Origin: a virus
DNA length: 27,086 bases
Reading direction: 5' to 3' (one strand)
IMG/VR virus record: IMGVR_UViG_3300027573_000098
Span: 1 to 27,086 of that record
A program made the position numbers and the translations under genes. Numbering within the stretch: position 1 is the stretch's first letter; every line of letters begins with the position of its first letter. Of the stretch, positions 17,169 through 26,366 are shown in pieces. Under the pieces are notes generated by a model that worked only from the letters and a program-made list of their open reading frames with translations, searched no databases and was not told the DNA's origin.

Positions 17169-19872
17169 TGGCGCCCAGGAAGTTGCAAAAGGTATTGACC
17201 AGGTAACAGCAGCCGACAAAGCCAGCGAAGAGCAGGCCAAAAAAACTAATGAGGAAATGAAAGCCAGGGAAAAATTACTGGCTGATGCCAGTACCGGCCT
17301 GGGGCAATACATTGAGAAATTAAACCAAACCAAAAAAGCTGCAGCCGGGGCATTTGGCGGCAAAGCATTAAAGGATTTTGAAACCCAGGCCCTAAAATCA
17401 TTTAAAAGCCTGATAGCAGGGGCAAAGGATGGGAGCAAAAGCATTCAGGGTTTTAACGCCCAGGTGAAGTTATTAACCACCGGGGCCCTGGCTGATGCTG
17501 GAATTAGTATGAATGAATTTGCCACCGCCCTGCAGGAAGCCGGCACCAGTTACGATGAGTTTACAAATAGCCTGGCAGCCGGGGTTATGGATGAACTACC
17601 GGAAAAATTTGAACAGGTAGAGAATAAAACAGTAAGCCTGAAAACCCAGCTAAAACTTTTAAAGGATGAACTGGCAGCAATGGAGCAGCAGGGTTTAGAT
17701 GGTACGGAAAAATTTGACCAAATGGCCATTGCTGCAGGCAAATTGGAGGACCAAATAGGCGACACAGCCGAAAGGGTAAGGGTTTTAAGTAGCGATACAG
17801 CTAACCTGGATGCAGCGGTGGAAGGGGTGCAACTATTGGCAACAGGTTTTCAGATTGCCAGCGGGGCAGCTGCATTATTAGGAGTGGAGGAAGAGGAACT
17901 ACAGGAAGTTTTAGTTAAACTAAATGCAGTGATGGCCATTACCCAGGGATTACAACAGGTGGGTAATTTTTTAACCGGGCAATCAGCATTTAAACTAAAG
18001 GCTGCAGCCATAGCCCATGAAATTTACACAGTAGCAGTGGGCACCAGTACGGGGGCATTAAGGGCCCTAAGAGTGGCACTATTAGCCACTGGTATTGGGG
18101 CATTTATAGCCATTGTTTACCTGGCCATTGAAGCATTTAATATGTGGGGGAAATCTATAAACGAAACTGCAGAAAGTGCAGAACAGTTTACAGCTAAACT
18201 GGATAATCAGAAAAAAGCCCTACAGGATTATAATGATGAATTAGACCGGGGGGCAAAATTGGAGGCCGCTATTTTAAGTGCCCGGAAAGCCAGCAACAAA
18301 GAAATTTTAGAGGCCCAGCAGCGGGTAGTAAAATTGAAAGGTGAAAAAGCCAGGGAACTGAGTGCAAAGCTAAAAGATGATTTTGCTGAGATTCAGTCAA
18401 TTGATGGGGTTAAAACGTCATACAAAGATTTAGCCGCCACCATTGAAACCGGGGCAGACCTAAGCGACACATTTAAACCTGAAACAATAGAAAAGGCAAA
18501 GGCCCTGGCAGCTGCAGTGGATGAAACAGATACAGCGGTTAAAAACCTGCAAACAGATTACGAGGTTTTGACCTTTCAAATAGTAGAAACGGAAAGGGAT
18601 GCAGCCGACAAAATTTTAAATGATACAGCTGAGAATAATAAAAAAAGGTTAGATGAATTGAATAAATTAATGGCCAGGGAAAGGGCTGCAGTGGAGGGCC
18701 TGGAAACATTTAAAAGTCAACAAAGAATTAAAGAGAATTTAGAGGTAGCCGATAACGCCACCCTAAATGAAGAGGTAAGAACCAATGCAGCAAAAGACGC
18801 CACCAGCGAACAATTAGCCCTGGCAAAGTATGAAGCCGAAACCATTTTATTAAATGATGAATTAACAGCCACAGAAAGGGTTTTAATTGAAACACAATTA
18901 CACCAAAAAATTATAGACATTAATGCAGAGGCCGCCAAACGTTTGTACAAAATATGGCGGGATAATAACCAGCAAATAGTTGATTTAAAAAAGGCCCCTG
19001 ATGTACCCGATGCCACCGAAGAGCAGGCCAATGAACTTTTAAAAATAACGGTGGATAAATTAGCCCCGGAAGTAAAAGCAGTAGAGGAAACCGAAAAGAA
19101 AAAGGAGGAAATAAGAAAGCAGGCCACAGCTGCAGCATTTCAGGCAGCCCAGCAAACCACAGATATGTTTTTTGAGATGGCCAATGCCAGCCGACAGGCT
19201 GATTTAGATAAGCAGCTGGAAGCTATAAACATTGCCAAAGATTCAGAACTGGAAAATAAAAATCTAACAGAACAGCAAAAGGATGATATCAATAAAAAAT
19301 ATGCTGCAAAGGAACGGCAGGCCAAATTAAAGGGGTTTGAAGAGGAAAAGAAAATGAAAAGGAGCCAGGCCCTAATTAATGGCCTATTGGGAGTAACCCA
19401 GGCATTTGCAACAGCCCCCTGGCCAGCGTCAATAATATTTGCAGCTGCAGTGGCAGCCACCACCGCCCTGGCAGTGGCCAAAATAAGTGCCCAGCAGCCT
19501 GGATTTAAAAAGGGTGGGTACACAGGAAATAAAAGGCAGGATGAAATTGCGGGGTTTGTACATGGCCAGGAATATGTTGCTACAGCTGAGGCCACCAGGA
19601 AATATAAACCAGCCCTGGAAGCCATGAACGCATTAAAATTTGATGAATACCTGGCAAAGATTGCATACACCCCGCGAAGTATGACACCAGTGCCAGGATG
19701 GGCCAGCGGCCATGCAGGTGGAGCCATTGATTATGACAGGCTGGGGCAAAGTGTGGCCCAGCATTCCAAAAGCCCCAGCATGATAATGAATTTTGACGAA
19801 GATGGAGCCAGCGCCTATTTAATGGAAAAAAACAGGCAGGTTAAAATAAAAAATACCCGATACAAATTGTAA
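17134..19872 (+). CDS. Tail tape measure protein, 912 aa
   Basis: This is the longest gene. It has extended Lys/Glu/Ala coiled-coil stretches, a hydrophobic pair around residues 312-333 (RVALLATGIGAFIAIVYLAI) and another near 770-790 (SIIFAAAVAATTALAVAKI). The C-terminal segment GFKKGGYTGNKRQDEIAGFV followed by HGQEYVATAEA is typical of tape measure ends in Bacteroidota phages. It sets tail length and is passed through the tail during DNA entry. At about 0.15 nm per residue the tail would be roughly 135 nm, so a long-tailed phage is expected. It starts within the -1 chaperone frame. Confidence 0.93.
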   Translation: MIQNILVQMGIDGAQEVAKGIDQVTAADKASEEQAKKTNEEMKAREKLLADASTGLGQYIEKLNQTKKAAAGAFGGKALKDFETQALKSFKSLIAGAKDGSKSIQGFNAQVKLLTTGALADAGISMNEFATALQEAGTSYDEFTNSLAAGVMDELPEKFEQVENKTVSLKTQLKLLKDELAAMEQQGLDGTEKFDQMAIAAGKLEDQIGDTAERVRVLSSDTANLDAAVEGVQLLATGFQIASGAAALLGVEEEELQEVLVKLNAVMAITQGLQQVGNFLTGQSAFKLKAAAIAHEIYTVAVGTSTGALRALRVALLATGIGAFIAIVYLAIEAFNMWGKSINETAESAEQFTAKLDNQKKALQDYNDELDRGAKLEAAILSARKASNKEILEAQQRVVKLKGEKARELSAKLKDDFAEIQSIDGVKTSYKDLAATIETGADLSDTFKPETIEKAKALAAAVDETDTAVKNLQTDYEVLTFQIVETERDAADKILNDTAENNKKRLDELNKLMARERAAVEGLETFKSQQRIKENLEVADNATLNEEVRTNAAKDATSEQLALAKYEAETILLNDELTATERVLIETQLHQKIIDINAEAAKRLYKIWRDNNQQIVDLKKAPDVPDATEEQANELLKITVDKLAPEVKAVEETEKKKEEIRKQATAAAFQAAQQTTDMFFEMANASRQADLDKQLEAINIAKDSELENKNLTEQQKDDINKKYAAKERQAKLKGFEEEKKMKRSQALINGLLGVTQAFATAPWPASIIFAAAVAATTALAVAKISAQQPGFKKGGYTGNKRQDEIAGFVHGQEYVATAEATRKYKPALEAMNALKFDEYLAKIAYTPRSMTPVPGWASGHAGGAIDYDRLGQSVAQHSKSPSMIMNFDEDGASAYLMEKNRQVKIKNTRYKL

Positions 19873-19899
19873 TTTATTGCCCCCAAAAAAATACCAGGT

Positions 19900-22479
19900 A
19901 TGGAATGGGAATTTAAATTGATTGACCGGGATAATGTAGAAACCGACATTGACGAGCCGATAGGTTTTGATGCCTGCACCATAGTGATTAACCGGGATAA
20001 TGATAAACATGGAATAATTTTTGACTACCAGGGAAACGATTTTAGTTTTTATGGCAAAGCCCTGGAAATGATACAAACGGAATATGAAACCTATGGGGTG
20101 GAGGGGGTAATGTCAATGGTTATTTTACAGGCATGTGATGGCGGCCCGGCTGAATTGTACCGGGGCCAGCTGGTATTTACCCAATACAAATTTTTTTGCG
20201 GGGATGAGTGTTATGCAAAAATTCCCCTGGAAATGACCGGGGATATAATGACCTTTTCTAATAGGTTTGACCAAAAGGTGAATTTACAAACCCTGCAGGC
20301 CTTTGATGAAATAACCCCCCTGGTACCCTACGATTTTTTGCCCCTAACAATAAGTTTACCCAGCAAAGGCATTTTATTAAAAGATAAAAGCCTGAATGAA
20401 ACACTAATAAAGGAGGAAATTTTAGGGGCAACGGTATTCAGTACCACCCCCGATGAGTACGGGGAAATTGGCATGATAGAAATGGCAAATAGTAAAATAA
20501 TTGCCAGTGAGGTGGGAGGGTTTGGGATGAAAACCAGCCCGGAATACCGAATGATAAAAGATGGCCCTGGATTTAATAACCCACCATTTGGGGCCACCAC
20601 TGATGTTTATGAGTTACCGTTACCACCAGGGAGCAGCCAGGCCATACACATACACCCCAGGGGCACTGATACCCTGGTTAACTGGGCTGATACCCTGGCC
20701 AATTTTGTGGAGGAAGAGATAACCACAGAACTGCATTTTAGAATAAAGGGCACCCTTACAAAATTGAATGTGGTAAAAATTAGCGGTTTTGCATTTACCC
20801 TGGTAAGGTTGAATAAAACAGCCGCCCCGGATTACATTTATATTAACCACCTTTTTTTAGCCTGGGGCACCAGTGCCACCAGTATGCCCGGCACCAGTTT
20901 TGATTTTGATATAACGTTTGATGATGCAGCGTTTGTTTTAAACCCTGATGATGAAATTTATGGGTTTTTTACAATACTGCACACAAAGAACGGGGCCCAG
21001 GCCAGCGACCCCGACCTAAAAGCCTTTCGCATACAGTATGACCAGGAAAGTTTTTTTGATTTATCATGGTTGAGCCATAGCGCCCCAACACCGGCCAAAG
21101 TGTTTATGGTTAATGAAGCATTAAGCCGGATAACCGAAGCCATTACCGATGATAAAATAAAGGCCTACAGTGAATATTTTGGCAGGACTGATAGCCAGCC
21201 CTATAACCACGCCGGGGATGGATGCGGGGCCCTGGAAGTGATTACAAAGGGCCTTTTTATAAGACAGCAGGAAAACCGATTACCCCCAGCCCAAGCCGTA
21301 CAAATGGCCATTAGCATGAAAGATATGTGGGAGGGTTTAGAACCCCTGCACCATATTGGTTTTGGTTTTGAAGATGATACAAACAGGGCCCCAGGTTTTA
21401 AACGGTTACGGGTAGAGCACTGGAAATTTTTTTACCAGGATGAAATTTTAATGGAATGTAACCAGGTTAACCAGGTGGAACGGCAAACCATTGCAAACGA
21501 ACATTATTCAAAGGCCAAAATAGGGTATGAAAAATGGGAGGCCGAAGAGTTTAACGGCCTGGATGAATTATTAACCAATAGAGAATACAGAACCGATTTA
21601 GCCCAGGTTAAAAATGAACTATCCAAACTTTCAAAATTTATTGCCAGCGGTTATGCCTGGGAGGTTACCAGGCGAAAAAATACTGATTCCAAAGATTGGA
21701 GGTTAGATAATGATATTTTTTTAGTTTGCGTTACCCGGTTAATAAAAGAAATTTATACAGAAACATTAGAGGGCAATTTTGGAATTTCCGGGTTTGTTAC
21801 CGAAACGGAACCAGTAAATATTACAGCCGGGGATTTAGTAGAAATAACAGGTACCACCAGCAATAATGGCATTTACACCATTATAGAAGTGGGGGAAATT
21901 AGTGCGCCCATTGTTGGTTCAATTTGGGTGATAGCATTAAGCCCAGGCACCACCCCCGAAGCAGCCACCGCAACTTTTACACTAACAAACCCAGGGTTTA
22001 TAGTTGAATTGGGGAACGTTTTAACCCCTGAAAACATTATAGACCCCGCCACCCTTTACAATTACAGATTAAGCCCGGCCAGGGTGGCCCTAAGATGGCT
22101 GGATAAAATTTTTGCCAGCTACAGGGTTTACAGCACCAGCCTGAAATTGATTTTTGTGGATGGTACCGGCAATTATATTGCCAGGGGTGAAATGGAAAGT
22201 GATGTGTGCAAATGGGAGGTGGGTTTGATGGGTGAAAATGACTATTTATATGGGGCCATAGTAGTTAACCAGGATAATGTTGCACCCATATTAAGGCCCG
22301 AAAGGGTAGATTTTGAATACCCCATGAGTATGGCAGATTTTAAAAAAATACTGGCTGCACCCTATGGTATAATTACCTGGTTTAACAGTTGCGAAAGTGG
22401 CCAGGGCTGGATTGATAAAGTAAGCTATAAGCCGGAAACAGGCCTGGCAAAATTTACATTAATTCCGAAGTATGAATAA
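19900..22479 (+). CDS. Large tail/baseplate structural protein, 859 aa
   Basis: It starts 27 bases after the tape measure gene, the place of distal tail and baseplate proteins. The first 130 residues (WEFKLIDRDNVETDIDEPIG, then an alternating strand pattern) look like a tail-hub domain. The C-terminal half contains EVTRRKNTDSKDWRLDNDIF (near 587-606), a pattern I recall in large tail proteins of Bacteroidota phages, where an R-K-x5-D-W-x-x-DNDIF stretch recurs. It probably forms the tail tip and carries the downstream fibre. No enzyme domain was recognised. Confidence 0.78.
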   Translation: MEWEFKLIDRDNVETDIDEPIGFDACTIVINRDNDKHGIIFDYQGNDFSFYGKALEMIQTEYETYGVEGVMSMVILQACDGGPAELYRGQLVFTQYKFFCGDECYAKIPLEMTGDIMTFSNRFDQKVNLQTLQAFDEITPLVPYDFLPLTISLPSKGILLKDKSLNETLIKEEILGATVFSTTPDEYGEIGMIEMANSKIIASEVGGFGMKTSPEYRMIKDGPGFNNPPFGATTDVYELPLPPGSSQAIHIHPRGTDTLVNWADTLANFVEEEITTELHFRIKGTLTKLNVVKISGFAFTLVRLNKTAAPDYIYINHLFLAWGTSATSMPGTSFDFDITFDDAAFVLNPDDEIYGFFTILHTKNGAQASDPDLKAFRIQYDQESFFDLSWLSHSAPTPAKVFMVNEALSRITEAITDDKIKAYSEYFGRTDSQPYNHAGDGCGALEVITKGLFIRQQENRLPPAQAVQMAISMKDMWEGLEPLHHIGFGFEDDTNRAPGFKRLRVEHWKFFYQDEILMECNQVNQVERQTIANEHYSKAKIGYEKWEAEEFNGLDELLTNREYRTDLAQVKNELSKLSKFIASGYAWEVTRRKNTDSKDWRLDNDIFLVCVTRLIKEIYTETLEGNFGISGFVTETEPVNITAGDLVEITGTTSNNGIYTIIEVGEISAPIVGSIWVIALSPGTTPEAATATFTLTNPGFIVELGNVLTPENIIDPATLYNYRLSPARVALRWLDKIFASYRVYSTSLKLIFVDGTGNYIARGEMESDVCKWEVGLMGENDYLYGAIVVNQDNVAPILRPERVDFEYPMSMADFKKILAAPYGIITWFNSCESGQGWIDKVSYKPETGLAKFTLIPKYE

Positions 22480-23074
22480 AAAAATGTACCACCGGATTAA
22501 CATAGAGCCCACGATAATTTTTAAATGTGGGGAATATGTAAGGGCCCACCCTATGGGGCAAAGGAGCCATTTTAATGGAACGTTTGAACAGCAAAGGGCT
22601 GGGTTAATTTGCCAGGTTGAAAACTACAGGTATTATAAAGGCAATTACCCGATTTTATACCCTGGTAATGATGGGGGTATTGATTTTCCTTTAAATGGTT
22701 ATGTGATAGACACAAAAGGAATGTTAAGCAAAGGATTTTACCAGCCTGGTTATAGGTGCAATATGTTAGCATGTCAAAAAGATTATAAAGCCGACACAAT
22801 ATTTTTTTGTGGGTACAACACAGATAAAAACATAGTTGAATTATTAGGCTGGGTACCTAAAAAAAAACTTTGCACCCCTGAAAATTTTAGGAAAAAAAAC
22901 ACAAAGTTGCCCATGATAAATGGCGATTTATTCACAGTGAAAGCAGATAGTTATTTTATAGAAACCAGGGAACTAAACACCCCTGAAAGTTTAATTGAAC
23001 CAGTAAAAATAATAGAACCAGTGAAAATTATAAATAATGATTACCGCAACTACAGCCAGGGCAAACTTTTTTAA
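22472..23074 (+). CDS. PD-(D/E)XK nuclease-like protein, 200 aa
   Basis: The pattern MGQRSHFNGTFEQQRAGLIC (residues 28-47), NDGGIDFPLNGYVIDTKGM (66-84) and the later KADTIFFCGYNTDKNIVELL followed by GWVPKK fits phage proteins of the PD-(D/E)XK superfamily. The active-site candidates are D71, then D80-x-K82. The final GWxP segment is the common end of this group. It overlaps both neighbours (8 bases upstream, 38 downstream) and uses more A/T-rich codons than the tail genes, so it may be an inserted gene. Its role, defence, homing or DNA processing, is open. Confidence 0.65.
   Translation: MNKKMYHRINIEPTIIFKCGEYVRAHPMGQRSHFNGTFEQQRAGLICQVENYRYYKGNYPILYPGNDGGIDFPLNGYVIDTKGMLSKGFYQPGYRCNMLACQKDYKADTIFFCGYNTDKNIVELLGWVPKKKLCTPENFRKKNTKLPMINGDLFTVKADSYFIETRELNTPESLIEPVKIIEPVKIINNDYRNYSQGKLF
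22997..23032 (+). repeat. 18-bp tandem duplication at a gene end
   Basis: Two 18-base units, GAACCAGTAAAAATAATA and GAACCAGTGAAAATTATA, encode EPVKII twice near the end of the PD-(D/E)XK-like gene. They lie just before the start of the next gene at 23037. Confidence 0.85.
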
Positions 23075-24785
23075 TTTTTCATCTACAGAGCCCCCAAATA
23101 ATACACCGTTACCAGTGGCCACCCCCACTGATATTGCATTTCAGATTTTATTAACAGCGGAAAGCGAAGCGGAGGCCGACAGCATAGGCACCGGGGCCAT
23201 TATACTTTATGTAATGAGCCAGGATGGCACCACCCAGCTGCATGATTACCATTTGGATGGTTATTTATTCCAACAATACAGAACTGGCCCCCATACTGTT
23301 TTAATTTTTTGGCCACATGGTTTACCAAATATTGCCAGTTATGTGGACGCAAACACCTGTTTTAGATTGGCCATTGAAATTGTGCCCGATGTTGTTACAC
23401 ATTACATGGCAGCCGGCCCGGTTTTAAAACTGATTACTGAGCCAAAATATACCAGCGTTTTAGAGTATTCATGTGAGGAAAACAGTTATGGGTTTACCTA
23501 TTGTTACGCATACACCCCCAACAGGGTAAGGTTACCCCTGTATTTGTACCGGCCCCAGTTTAATGATGAAGAAAGTATTTACACCAGGCATGATGGGAGT
23601 TTATTTATTACAAAATCAGTAACAAAAAAGGAATACCTGGGAACAGTTGATTATATTAATGAAGCATACCACGAAAAAATTAAAATAGCCCTTTCGCATG
23701 ACACCGTTTTAATTTATAGTGATGTTTATAACGGGGGCCTGAGAAAAAACGGAGGGTATGAGATAGAATGGCAGGAATTACCAGGTTACAGTACGGAAGC
23801 CCCGGCAAAATTTAAAGGGTTTGCCACACCTTACCTGGTACGAAATGACAATTGTGCAGTATGCAATAATTTTTGTTATCCACCAGTAGGGGTTACCAGT
23901 ACCCCGGTTTTACCTGATGCAGTTATAGGGGTGGCCTATTCATTTTCATTTACCGTTAATGGTATGGCCCCATTTGTTTTAAATGTGGGGGCCCGGCCCA
24001 GCTGGATGGAAATAACAATGGTGGGGGATGAAATATTTTTTGCCGGCACCCCTGATGAGGAAATAGCTGAGGCCCCGGTTAGTTTAACCGTTTTTAATTG
24101 TGAACTGGTAAATTTTTATGATTTTTCAGATTCCATTGACGTTTTAGCAGAGGGCACATGCATAGGGGTGGCAGTTATAACCCCGCCCCCTATGCCTAAC
24201 GCAGTAGTGGGTACCGGTTACTTTTTTATGTTTCCGTTTACTGGCACCCCGCCAATGGCCCTGGGCAGCATAGTAAAACCAGCCTGGATGAACATAAACA
24301 TTTCAGGTAGTACGGTTGAATTTACCGGAATACCTGATGTAGCCGGCACCGGGTTAAATGTGCAGGTACAGGTAACAAATTGTGATGATGATTTTTATGA
24401 TTTTGCTGATACAATGGATGTGGCAGAGGCACCACCACCACCGGAGGATATTATTTTAACCATTACAGCCCTGTATTTTGATACCAGTTTTAGTGCCAGT
24501 TTAAATTTTGCAATTAGCGAAACGCTAACCATTGCCAATACTTTTTCAGATAGCTTTAATACATGCGGGGCCAGTGCAGTGGGTAGTATGCAACATGTAC
24601 CAGGCGCGATTTTAACTGCAGGTATGACCGGCATAACATACGACAGCCTGAGCAATACCGGAACCCAAACCCCACACAATACAGTTTTAAACCCGGTAAA
24701 CGTCAATGGTACCCCGTACAGTCATAATGATGTAATGACCATTGGGGCCTATTCAATCATTTTACATTTACAACAATGTTCGTAA
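23037..24785 (+). CDS. Tail-tip/fibre protein with two Ig-like repeats, 582 aa
   Basis: The first 280 residues are a tail-type domain ending in a Cys pair region (NDNCAVCNNFCYPP). Two repeats of about 85-95 residues follow: LPDAVIGVAYSFSFTVNG...RPSWMEI...GTPDE and MPNAVVGTGYFFMFPFTGT...KPAWMNI...GIPDVAG. They match the Ig-like pattern LPxAxxGxxYxFxFxxxG...W...GxP of He_PIG-type domains. The end is Ser/Thr/Ala-rich and ends in Cys. This domain set fits host-surface recognition. It overlaps the previous gene by 38 bases. Confidence 0.72.
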   Translation: MITATTARANFFNFSSTEPPNNTPLPVATPTDIAFQILLTAESEAEADSIGTGAIILYVMSQDGTTQLHDYHLDGYLFQQYRTGPHTVLIFWPHGLPNIASYVDANTCFRLAIEIVPDVVTHYMAAGPVLKLITEPKYTSVLEYSCEENSYGFTYCYAYTPNRVRLPLYLYRPQFNDEESIYTRHDGSLFITKSVTKKEYLGTVDYINEAYHEKIKIALSHDTVLIYSDVYNGGLRKNGGYEIEWQELPGYSTEAPAKFKGFATPYLVRNDNCAVCNNFCYPPVGVTSTPVLPDAVIGVAYSFSFTVNGMAPFVLNVGARPSWMEITMVGDEIFFAGTPDEEIAEAPVSLTVFNCELVNFYDFSDSIDVLAEGTCIGVAVITPPPMPNAVVGTGYFFMFPFTGTPPMALGSIVKPAWMNINISGSTVEFTGIPDVAGTGLNVQVQVTNCDDDFYDFADTMDVAEAPPPPEDIILTITALYFDTSFSASLNFAISETLTIANTFSDSFNTCGASAVGSMQHVPGAILTAGMTGITYDSLSNTGTQTPHNTVLNPVNVNGTPYSHNDVMTIGAYSIILHLQQCS

Positions 24786-24787
24786 AC

Positions 24788-25522
24788 ATGAAAGGTATTA
24801 AAAATAAATTTTGCACCTACATGCATATAAACCCAGTTAAAAATGAAGTTTTTTATATTGGTATTGGAACAATAAACAGGCCATACCAAATAATAAGACG
24901 TTCACTTTTTTGGAATAACACAGCTAAAAAATATGGTTTTAAAGTGCAGATTTTACATGAAGGGCAAACATGGGAACAGGCCAGCGAAAAAGAAAGGGAA
25001 TATATTAAAAAGTATGGCAGGCAGGATAAAGGAACCGGCACCCTGGTTAACATGACTGATGGCGGGGATGGTACCAGGGGTTATGCAGGATTTTGGAAGG
25101 GGAAAAAGCGGGGGGCACCAACAGAGGAAACCAGGCAAAAAAATATTTTAAATAGTTCAAAACATTTTACTGGTAAAACCCACACAGAGGAAACAAAACA
25201 AAAAATTAGGGAAAAAAGAAAATTGCAGATACACCCAATGTTAGGAAAAAAATTTACAGAGGAAAGAAAAAAACAAATGAGTGAAACGGCTAAAAAAATA
25301 TGGCAGGATAAAATACACCCCAGGCCCATGCTGGGTAAAAAATTTACAGAGGAACAAAAACAAAAACATTCAAATGCATTAAAAAAATGGCATAGTGAAA
25401 ACCCAATGAGTGAAGAAACAAAACAAAAAATCGGTTTAGGAAATAAAGGCAAAATTATAACAGCCGAAATGAGGGAAAAAATAAGTAAAACTTTAACTGG
25501 TAAAAAATATAAAAATGGATAA
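24788..25522 (+). CDS. GIY-YIG endonuclease with NUMOD3-like repeats, 244 aa
   Basis: The N-terminal domain reads CTYMHINPVKNEVFYIGIG (residues 9-27), the GIY-YIG signature region, with R31, E71 in SEKEREYIKKYG and N88 in LVNMTDGG as active-site candidates. At least five short repeats follow, such as GKTHTEETKQKI, GKKFTEERKKQM, GKKFTEEQKQKH and MSEETKQKI. These match NUMOD3 DNA-binding helices of homing endonucleases. ATG 24788 is two bases after the previous stop; ATG 24776 is an alternative. No intron is seen around it, so it is probably free-standing. Confidence 0.85.
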   Translation: MKGIKNKFCTYMHINPVKNEVFYIGIGTINRPYQIIRRSLFWNNTAKKYGFKVQILHEGQTWEQASEKEREYIKKYGRQDKGTGTLVNMTDGGDGTRGYAGFWKGKKRGAPTEETRQKNILNSSKHFTGKTHTEETKQKIREKRKLQIHPMLGKKFTEERKKQMSETAKKIWQDKIHPRPMLGKKFTEEQKQKHSNALKKWHSENPMSEETKQKIGLGNKGKIITAEMREKISKTLTGKKYKNG

Positions 25523-26363
25523 TAATAAACGCGGGGTTTTGTGTATTGCAGCCGGCCACCCGTACTATGGTAAGATGGCAGCGGCCCTGGCAGCCACCAT
25601 AAGGGCAGCGGATAAAGATTTAAATATTCACCTGGCCTGGGCAGATATGGCACTGGCCCACATGGAGCCGGCAGAAAAAAAGCTATTCACCAGCATGGCA
25701 GAAATGCCCCCGGAATGTTACCAAAATAAGGAGGGGGAAAACGAATGGATAAAAGCAAAAATGCACATTTACCAGTTAAGCCCTTACCAGGAAACCCTTT
25801 TTTTGGATTGTGATGTATTATGGCTGAGGGGCAGCCCGGCCCAGTATATGGAAGAGGTAAAAGCCCATGATATAACTTTTCCTAATCATGGCACTGAGGA
25901 AACCATGTGGGCTAAACGGGATGAAATAATAAAAAATTATGGCCCTGGTAAGTATTACAGCATTCACAGCGAATTGATATATTTTAAGAAAGGGGAAAAG
26001 GCGAAATTATGGTTTACCACCGCCCTGGATATTTACGAAAATTTGAAAGTAAAACACACAGTATTCGCCGGGGCCATACCTGATGAATTACCTTTTAGTA
26101 TTGCCGGGGCATTAACCCAAACTTACCCCCACCAGGAAAAGTACAGGCCCATATTTTGGGGCAAAGTTGATAAGGGTTTTAAACAGATTTATGAGATAGC
26201 CCAAAAATATTGGGCAGTAAGTATGGGAGGAAATAACAGCAGCAATTTTGAAATTTTGATTTATAATATTTTGAGTAAAGCAGCATACTATAAATTAAAC
26301 ATTGACAAACCCTATTTATGGAAACAAAAAAGAACTTTTTTACCTGAGCGCAAAAAAATATAA
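25515..26363 (+). CDS. GT-A-like glycosyltransferase, 282 aa
   Basis: The N-terminus RGVLCIAAGHPYYGKMAAAL is an alpha/beta nucleotide-sugar-binding start. TLFLDCDVLWLRG (about 94-106) contains the DxD motif (D98-C-D100) that holds the metal and sugar nucleotide in GT-A enzymes. Length and layout fit GT8-like or related small transferases. In a phage it could modify virion proteins, host polysaccharide or DNA; none can be chosen from sequence. It overlaps the endonuclease gene by eight bases, so the two are coupled. Confidence 0.72.
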   Translation: MDNNKRGVLCIAAGHPYYGKMAAALAATIRAADKDLNIHLAWADMALAHMEPAEKKLFTSMAEMPPECYQNKEGENEWIKAKMHIYQLSPYQETLFLDCDVLWLRGSPAQYMEEVKAHDITFPNHGTEETMWAKRDEIIKNYGPGKYYSIHSELIYFKKGEKAKLWFTTALDIYENLKVKHTVFAGAIPDELPFSIAGALTQTYPHQEKYRPIFWGKVDKGFKQIYEIAQKYWAVSMGGNNSSNFEILIYNILSKAAYYKLNIDKPYLWKQKRTFLPERKKI

Positions 26364-26366
26364 ATA

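Noticed and set aside
19140-19727. 195-codon minus-strand frame
   Set aside because: Antisense to the Ala-rich end of the tape measure gene. It has no leader and no recognisable product.
25081-25653. 190-codon minus-strand frame
   Set aside because: It is antisense to the NUMOD3 repeats (TTT/Lys codons read as Phe/Leu). Its apparent repeats mirror the + strand protein.
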